In this document: positions 1 to 9,000 of the stretch, piece by piece | How the letters are laid out: each line of letters begins with the position of its first letter | Position numbering within the stretch: position 1 is the stretch's first letter | Assembly: GCA_949987565.1 (NCBI GenBank) | Contig: OX465102.1 | Location: 28,859,768 to 28,923,767, forward strand | DNA length: 64,000 nucleotides | Source of the DNA: Luidia sarsii | Lineage: Eukaryota; Echinodermata; Asteroidea; Paxillosida; Luidiidae | Direction of reading: 5' to 3' | Program-made: the position numbers and the translations under genes | Notes under the pieces: generated by a model | Told to the model about the DNA's origin: nothing | Seen by the model: the letters and a program-made list of their open reading frames with translations, nothing else | Database searches by the model: none

Positions 1-58
1 AGTTTAAGAGAGGGTTTAGAAAGAGGAAATTTCAAAGCGTGATTGTGATTGTTCTCAG

Positions 59-3000
59 AGCTGCGGAGACAGCAGATGCCCTTGATGATTCCGACGACGA
101 AGTGGACTACAGCAAAATGGACTTGGTAAGTCACCGCATGTATTCCATCAGGGATGTAAGACTGTAAAAACCCTCAACCCGTGAAAAACCCTAAAAACTG
201 AAGGGTGCGTGCACTCCTGCCGGGAATCTCGCAATCGCATCTCTCGGTCGCGTAAGCTCTCACTCGCAGTCGCACAATTGATTGGCCTTCGGTATTTTTC
301 AGGAAATGACTTTTGTCTGTCATTTATATCCCTGTTCTATCATATATGGCACAAAGGGGCCTCCTTACATGAGAGCTCTCTTGAGGTCCCTTTGGCTGTT
401 TACAAAATGAAGGCTTAGGCTCGGGCTTAGGCTTCGGTGTCGGTCATATGTGACCAGGCACAATGACATGAGGAATATCCCACCAAAACACTTTTTGAGT
501 AAACAACGCCTAAAGTTAAAGTATCTTTACATTTCGATCACAAATAAATTTTCTTTTTTTGGTATTTTTCGGAAATTTTAAGTATTAGAGGATAATATAT
601 TTTGATATCATTTGAAAGCTAATGGTATACTCTTTCACATCATTAGAAAATCTCAAAATCTCAAAAGTGGGGTTTTTCCTCAATATGCTGTGCCCGGTCA
701 CATACATAGAAATGAAAGGGTTGTTCATCGCGGTGGTGTAGACAATTAGAAGGGTGATCAAAGTCACGCGATGTGTCGTTGCTAGAAGCGACGTTTCGGT
801 TGCTAACTGCTAACCTTCATCAGGCAACTGAAGAAAGAGCGCTGCGGCGTCCGTTTATATCCGCTCCGTCGGTTCCTGTGTGCCGGTTTGCGGACGTCGT
901 AGTGGTGACCGTGCGGTTTGGCGCGCGGCTCTGGCGTCCTCCAGCGGGCCTGCCTGTGGTGGGCCGGCGGTCGTGGCGACGGATGGTGGGGAGCCAGAAA
1001 CCGGGGATGTCAACACCGCTGTCTCGATTGATGTTATTATGTCGAAGTCGGATATGAATGGCCTCCTTGACGCGTCTGGTGTACCAATGCGGTTCGTGGT
1101 CGATACACCGCACATCGTCCCAATTGGGCCGGTGACCAGCTCCCCAAGCATGCTCAGCTACTGCAGATCTGTCCACACAGGAGAGTCTCACATCACGCTG
1201 ATGCTCTTTGATCCTCTCTCCGATGGGCCTGCCGGTTTCGCCGATGTAGACCTGGTCGCACTCGCCACACGGGATCTCGTAGACAACACCTCCGCGTCTT
1301 CCCGGGGGGACAGGGTCCTTGGGATGGACGAGGTGGTTTCTCAGGGTGGTGGAGGAACGAAACACGGTACGGATGCCGTGTCCCTCGAGAATTCTCCTCA
1401 ATTGTCCGGAGACTCCGTCCATGAAGGGGAGTACAGCGAACGATTTGTACTCAACCCGCTCCGTATCGGCGTTCACCTTGGGTCTGGATGAACGACGGAT
1501 GAAGGGGGTAGGGTACCCGTTCGCTGTTAGGGCAGCGTGCACATGACGTTTCTCTGAGGCCGTACATCGTGGTTTGGTCACCAACCGCGACGCACGGTCA
1601 AAGAGGCACTTGGCCACTCCGCGCTTAACAGACTCGGGATGGTGGGAGTCGTAAGCCAAGTACTGGTCAGTGTGCGTGGGCTTACGGTACACTGTTGTAG
1701 TTAGGCTGCCATCGGTCTCCCTGTGGACCAGAGTGTCCAGGAAGGCGATGGTGTTGTCTACCTCCAACTCGACAGTGAAGCGTATGGTGGGCCGGAGACT
1801 GTTCAGGTGTGAGAGCAGCTGGTCGGTCCGGTCAAGCGGTGCGATGACAAAGGTGTCATCAACGTATCGCTTCCATACTGAGGGGGAACATTCGGGAGGG
1901 CAACTCTGTAGAGCCTCCTCCTCAAATGCCTCCATGTACAGGTTAGCGATCACCGCGGAGACCGGACTGCCCATAGCCGCTCCATCCGTCTGCTCGTAGA
2001 AAGTCCCTTCGTGGAGGAAATAGGTAGACCGCAAGACGAACTCCAGTAGGGCGGTGATCTTGGCGGGGGAGAGGGAAGTTCGTTCCGACAGGTTCCTGTC
2101 TCCTTCCAGGCGCTGCAAAGCTACTCTACACGCGCCTTCGATGGGGACATTGGTAAACAGCGACGTGACATCGAAAGAAACCAATGTCTCGTGGCTGCCG
2201 ATCCGTTGTCCGTGGAGGAACTCCGCGAAGGCCGTGGAGTTAGGCACCGTGTTGGACGTGTCCCCGACCAACGGAGCCTCTTACCTGTTATACATGTAAT
2301 GTCACAGGCATCTAGAAACAAGCATTTGGCCCCAGTTTCTTGGTGAATACTCAAGTCTTAAGTGGAAAAGGTGATCAAAGTCACGCGATGTGTCGTTGCT
2401 GGTGGCGACGTTTCGGTTGCTAACTTCTAACCTTCATCAGGCAACTGAAGAATGTGCGCTGCGGCGTCTGTTTATGTCCGCTTCGCCGGTTCCTGTGTAC
2501 CGGTTTGCGGACGTCGTAGTGCTGATCGTGCGGTTTGGCGCGCGATTCTGGTGTCCACTAGCAGCCCCGTCCGTGGTGGGTCGGCGGTCGTGGCGTCTGA
2601 TGGTGGGGAGCCAGAAGTATTGCCCGAAGTAATTGCCAGAAGTAATACTCAAGTATTGCCTATCACGCCAACAAACCTTCAAATTTGCCGAAAAAAACCA
2701 CAATCTGGATTTTCAGGTTTTTTCAAGACAGACGAAGCCTGAGACAAAGCCTGATCCACGGTTTTGTAAATTGCCTTTCTTTGTAAAATGCAATGATCAG
2801 AAATGGAATTGAGCTGTATAACTATGGTGTCTGTTTTATTATAAGATACAAGGGGGGAAACGGGAATGAAGTGGTGAACAATTTAGAGGCCTTGACATTT
2901 CGATCCTAGCAGGACCTTTCTCAAAGGCACAACCAGGTCCTGCTAGGACGGAAACATCGCGCCCTCTAAATTGTTCAGATTTGCATTTTGGTCAATTATG

Positions 3001-6000
3001 TTAGATAGCAGTTTGCATCGTTCTTGTATTTTACTTCGAGTATTGCATTTGTTTATTCAAATCGTTAGATAATAACATGATGTTTGCGTTGAGGAGAATG
3101 TAATTCAATGAGGCTTTGCCCTGCTCAACGTGATCAAACACCGAATGCTCAGTGCTTTCTGCATGTCTGCACTAGGCGGGAGTCAAATCCCGCCCGAGCT
3201 GCCTGAAATGTTTTCATCAGGCAACGGGCAAAGCACTGAGCATTCAGTGTTTATCACGTCGCGCAGGGTAAACCCCCATTGAATTTAGTTTTTGCAATGC
3301 TGTTTTATTGTAGCTACCGGTACTGTATGTAAGTTGAATTTTGGTTAGTCAAGTAAAGTGTGAGGTTTTACAGCATTTTACTTGCACTACCTCAAACATA
3401 CATGTACCTCCTCTCTTGTAGAGTTTGTAATATTCAGTATGTTGGCGAGACCAAAAACACCCTCAAAAAACGGATCTATGGCCATAGGTCTACAATCAAA
3501 ACCGGTAAAATGGTAAACCGGTAAAAACAATCAAAACCGGTAAAATGGACACCCCTGTTGGGTATCACTTCAATCTCCCTGATCATTCGATATCAGATAT
3601 GAGTGTACTGGGCATAGAATCACTTGGTCACCGTCGTAATGCTGTCCGTCTTAGCGGTGAGAAAATGTGGATGAAGCGTCTTCGGACTATTCAACCACAT
3701 GGTCTCAACATCCAGGAGGGTAATGACTAACACCATGCAGCTTTCTGATAATCCTTCTTTTGTGTTTAGTCCTTCACACTTCTCTCTTTGATCTTTCCCC
3801 CTCTTCTCACTAATCCCTACCCTACTCCTTGCCCTTCTCTTTGATCTTTCCCCCTCTTCTCACTTATCCCTACCCTACACCTTGCCCTTCCCTTTGATCT
3901 CTCCCTACCAGCTTCACCCTTTGTCCTCTGTTTCTCATCCGTGTCCTATTCACTCTCTCCCCCCTTCCTTCGCGTACATGTATCTGTTTTGTCCTTGTCA
4001 CTCTGCCTTTGAGAACGGTCCTGCTAGGATTGAAACGTCAGGCCCACTAAATTTTAAGATTTACATTTTGGTAATTTTAGTCAGTAAGCAGTTTGCAACA
4101 TTTTTGTATATCATTTTACTTGACATGAGAATTACTCTTTTATTTTGCCATCCAGGGCAACAAGAAGGGGCCGGTGGGCCGATGGGACTTTGACACGCAG
4201 GAGGAGTACAGCACATACATGAACAACAAGGAGGCCTTGCCTAAGTAAGTGCCGCTGACTCTTGACGCGGATACGGTTACACCAATCCGCACGGTGAAGA
4301 ACACTGAGAACATGTGCTGGCCGGCGTAGAATTACAAATGAAGTGAACAGACAGATTGTAGCCGTTCAAGCATTGAGTGAGCTGGTGTGGAGTAGAGACA
4401 GGTCTTACAGACGTCACGTTGCTACTAGAAACAGCGAGATCCGCCATCTTGGAGTACACACATACGCTTTCGCTCGCACGTTTGTGTTCGTTTAACGTTA
4501 TGTTAGTCATCATGGCGAATTCGAATGCTGCACGGTCGGCTTATTACAGTTCTCTCGATGGGAATTCCAAGGCCCGGTATGATGACATTCTAGGCTTTAT
4601 TGCTGGAATAGATCCGTACACAATGAACCCGCGACAACCATTTCGTCCGTCTCTTTTATAGCGAAAGTGTACGAGTTGCGTCACCTTCTCTTCTCAGTAC
4701 AGCGGGTAAACGATAAAAAGATTTCTTATCACGATTCCCCCTGCTTCCACAGCCAAGGACAGCGCAAAAGTTAATCATCTTTCAACAAACAAGTACCTCC
4801 AATCCATGGTACAACCACGGAGGAATAAAAAGAGATTCCTCCATGGCACAACTAGTAATTAATATTAGTAAAAAGTAGCAGTAGTAGTAGTACAACTATG
4901 CAAGTTCAAAACTTGCCGCCGTGCATGTGGAGTTGTTTGTATGCACAGCTGACTTAGTAACGGCGGTGATGATGTGCTCATGTGTGTAATCCAAGATGGC
5001 CGATAAACAAAACCGTGACGTCATCGAAGACAGGTCTATAGCGTGAGAATGGTTTGGACGTGTGATGGGAATGGAAAGGAATGAGATGCCAGGAGTTGCG
5101 TTATCATGGGCCCTATTGCAGGGCCCAATGTCGTGGCTCTGCTTACTGTAAGCGTAGAATCTGCGCTTACGGAAGCAAAAAAAAAAAACCCGGCACTTAA
5201 CGTAAGCATATTTCACGGCCAATAATATTTCTTGCTTTTGAAAGTGCAAAATTATTCACTCTGCGCATGCGTCAATAGCTTTCCTGCCCTGGAAATGCAA
5301 AATAAATCTTTGCATTGTCGTCTGCTTATTGCCGTGTTTTCGAGAGAAAAACAAAATTGGCAGAGGAGGTTAAGCAACACTGTTAGGGGTTCAGGACTTA
5401 GGGGTTAAAGACTATACCTCTGGGGCCCATGTTGTTGACCTCCTAGTTTGTGGGCCCTGGTAACTGGTCTCGCTCTTCTGGTTGAGCCCAGGCGAACGAC
5501 AACAACTTGAGACAGCAGCACCTCTAATTGCTGCTTGCCTCATATGCAAGAAGAAAGACTATACCTCGCCCAAATCTGCGTCGGTGAAAATTTTTCTCCG
5601 GCTTTAGTTCTGAATTTGCAATCGCTCTTAAAATTTATGTCGTCGATTTTTTTTAAATGACCCTCAGAACTCATGTTTTTGTATCAATGTCAACACTACA
5701 TGGCAGAAAACCAGCACAGTCTCAGGTAGGGTGAGGTCTATCAAGCAAACTCTCATCGACGTTGTCTGTCATTGTTTTGAACACAGGGCCGCCTTCCAGT
5801 TTGGCATCAAGATGTCGGAGGGGCGCAAGACTCGCCGGACCTTTGGCGAGAAGAACGAGAAGGCAGAGCTGGACCGGGAATGGCAGCAGATTAGCCAGGT
5901 AGGGGTCACCGGAATGGATTTGACCAAGCCTTACGATGCATTGTGATGTGCAGGGAATTCATTATCCAGGTGCTGGCAAGCATCTCACTCCACCTACCCA

Positions 6001-9000
6001 GGATGGTTTAAATAACAAAAGCCAAGACCCTGCAGTTCCACAACTATTATCCAAAAACCCCCTTTACAACAAAGAGTCTTAACCACAAGTAAAAAGCCCA
6101 AGGAGCACACATGCACATCCTTGCTCACTCTGGACCAAGACTCCGATGCAACAAGAACAGCACCCAGCACTCTCTACTGCCCAGACATCTCCTTACTTGG
6201 TTTGCCCTGACACAGAGCAGGACCTGAATTGGTAGTGTTTGCTCCTACACAGGGACTGTCTCCGTGGAAGGACAAACTATTGTGAGTAGTCGCGCCCCTT
6301 TAAATTAAAATTATTAGCCACAAAAATTAGGGGAATAAATAATCACACAAACCCTAAAAATGCAACCTACAATGTCCTAAAAATTAGCGGGGCCTGACGT
6401 CTCTATCCAAGCAGGACCTTTCTTAAAGGCAGAGAGAACGTACCATTGATGAACTCTTGTCTGGATAGGTTTTGTATGGTGTCTGTGCATTATTTGACGT
6501 CTTGTGAGCAGTCAGAAAGTAAGATGATTGATGAAATCAACCCTCCGGGGTGGATTTTGCAAAGCCTCACAACACATTGTAATGCAACCTACAGTGGATT
6601 AACCATCGTAAGTCTGGATAGGTTGTACGGTGTCTGTGTATTGCTCATCGATTTGCAACTTGTCGTCAGTTACAAGTGCCAATGAAACTGGCATTGGATT
6701 TGGCAGATTCAGTAGGACAGAAATTTTTAGATTCTAAATGACATTTTAGGAATTCTAACGGGACATTTTTCCATCTTCTTTATCACACAGATCATCTCCA
6801 AACGGAAGACGGGCTCCGAGGGAGGAAGGTGAGAATTCTTCATTAATTTCCACCGCTTATTTTTCTCAACAAATCCCCTTTGAAGTATAGTACTGGCCAT
6901 TGCATCAAATGGCACACAAGTCTATGGAAGCTGCTAGTCAGTGCTCACAGACTAGGGCTCAAAGTGGCACACAAGTCTATGGAAGCTGCTAGTCAGTGCT
7001 CACAGACTAGGGCTCAAAGTGGCACACGAGTCTATGGAAGCTGCTAGTCAGTGCTCACAGACTAGGGCTCAAAATGGCACACGAGTCTATGGAAGCTGCT
7101 AGTCAGTGCTCACAGACTAGGGCTCAAAGTGGCACACAAGTCTATGGAAGCTGCTAGTCAGTGCTCACAGACTAGGGCTCAAAGTGGCACACGAGTCTAT
7201 GGAAGCTGCTAGTCAGTGCTCACAGACTAGGGCTCAAAGTGGCACACAAGTCTATGGAAGCTGCTAGTCAGTGCTCACAGACTAGGGCTCAAAGTGGCAC
7301 ACGAGTCTATGGAAGCTGCTAGTCAGTGCTCACAGACTAGGGCTCAAAGTGGCACACGAGTCTATGGAAGCTGCTAGTCAGTGCTCACAGACTAGGGCTC
7401 AAAGTGGCACACGAGTCTATGGAAGCTGCTAGTCAGTGCTCACAGACTAGGGCTCAAAGTGGCACACGAGTCTATGGAAGCTGCTAGTCAGTGCTCACAG
7501 ACTAGGGCTCAAAGTGGCACACGAGTCTATGGAAGCTGCTAGTCAGTGCTCACAGACTAGGGCTCAAAATCACACGAGTCTATGGAAGCTGCTAGTCAGT
7601 GCTCACAGACTAGGGCTCAAAATGGCACACGAGTCTATGGAAGCTGCTAGCTAGTGGCTGCAACCAGTGCTCACATACTAGGGCTCAAAGTGGCACAGGG
7701 GTCTATGGAAGCTGCTAGTCAGTGCTCACAGACTAGGGCTCAAAATGATACAGGGGTCTATGGAAGCTGCTAGTCAGTGCTCACAGAGTAGGTCTCAAAA
7801 TGATACAGGGGTCTATGGAAGCTGCTAGCTAGTGGCTGCAACCAGTGCTCACATACTAGGGCTCAAAATGGCACAGGGGTCTATGGAAGCTGCTAGTCAG
7901 TGCTCACAGACTAGGGCTCAAAGTGGCACACGAGTCTATGGAAGCTGCTAGTCAGTGCTCACAGACTAGGGCTCAAAGTGGCACACGAGTCTATGGAAGC
8001 TGCTAGTCAGTGCTCACAGACTACTTAGGGCTCAAAATGGCACAGGAGTCTATGGAAGCTGCTAGTCAGTGCTCACAGACTAGGGCTCAAAATGGCACAG
8101 GAGTCTATGGAAGCTGCTAGTCAGTGCTCACAGACTAGGGCTCAAAGTGGCACACGAGTCTATGGAAGCTGCTAGTCAGTGCTCACAGACTACTTAGGGC
8201 TCAAAATGACACACGAGTCTATGGAAGCTGCTAGTCAGTGCTCACAGACTAGGGCTCAAAATGGCACACGAGTCTATGGAAGCTGCTAGTCAGTGCTCAC
8301 AGACTAGGGCTCAAAGTGGCACACGAGTCTATGGAAGCTGCTAGTCAGTGCTCACAGACTAGGGCTCAAAATGGCACACAAGTCTATGGAAGCTGCTAGT
8401 CAGTGCTCACAGACTAGGGCTCAAAATGGCACAGGAGTCTATGGAAGCTGCTAGTCAGTGCTCACAGACTAGGGCTCAAAGTGGCACACGAGTCTATGGA
8501 AGCTGCTAGTTAGTGCTCACAGACTAGGGCTCAAAATGATACAGGGGTCTATGGAAGCTGCTAGTCAGTGCTCACAGAGTAGGTCTCAAAATGATACAGG
8601 GGTCTATGGAAGCTGCTAGCTAGTGGCTGCAACCAGTGCTCACATACTAGGGCTCAAAGTGGCACATGAGTCAATGGAAGCTGCTAGATAGTGGCTGCAA
8701 CCAGTGCTCACAGACTAGGGCTCAAAGTGGCGCACGAGTCTATGGAAGCTGCTAGCTAGTGGCTGCAACCAGTGCTCACAGACCAGAGCTCAAAATGATA
8801 CAGGGGTCTATGGAAGCTGTTAGCTAGTGGCTGCAACCAGTGCTCACAGACCAGTGCTCAAAATGATACAGGGGTCTATGGAAGCTGCTAGCTAGTGGCT
8901 GCAACCAGTGCTTACAGACAAGGGCTCAAAGTGGCGCGCAAGTCTATGGAAGCTGCTAGCTAGTGGCTGCAACCAGTGCTCACATTCTAGGGCTCAAAGT

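Larger units (their letters stand above)
749..2275 (-). mobile_element. Penelope-like element, family A, 5'-truncated
   Basis: Reverse transcriptase plus GIY-YIG endonuclease in one ORF is diagnostic of Penelope-like retroelements. The 3' end is at about 749, because the same sequence (starting gtgatcaaagtcacgcg on the plus strand) recurs at 2371 before unrelated flank. Homology to RT stops near 2275, where the frame meets a TAA, so the 5' half is missing. A hammerhead motif occupies 783-830. Confidence 0.92.
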
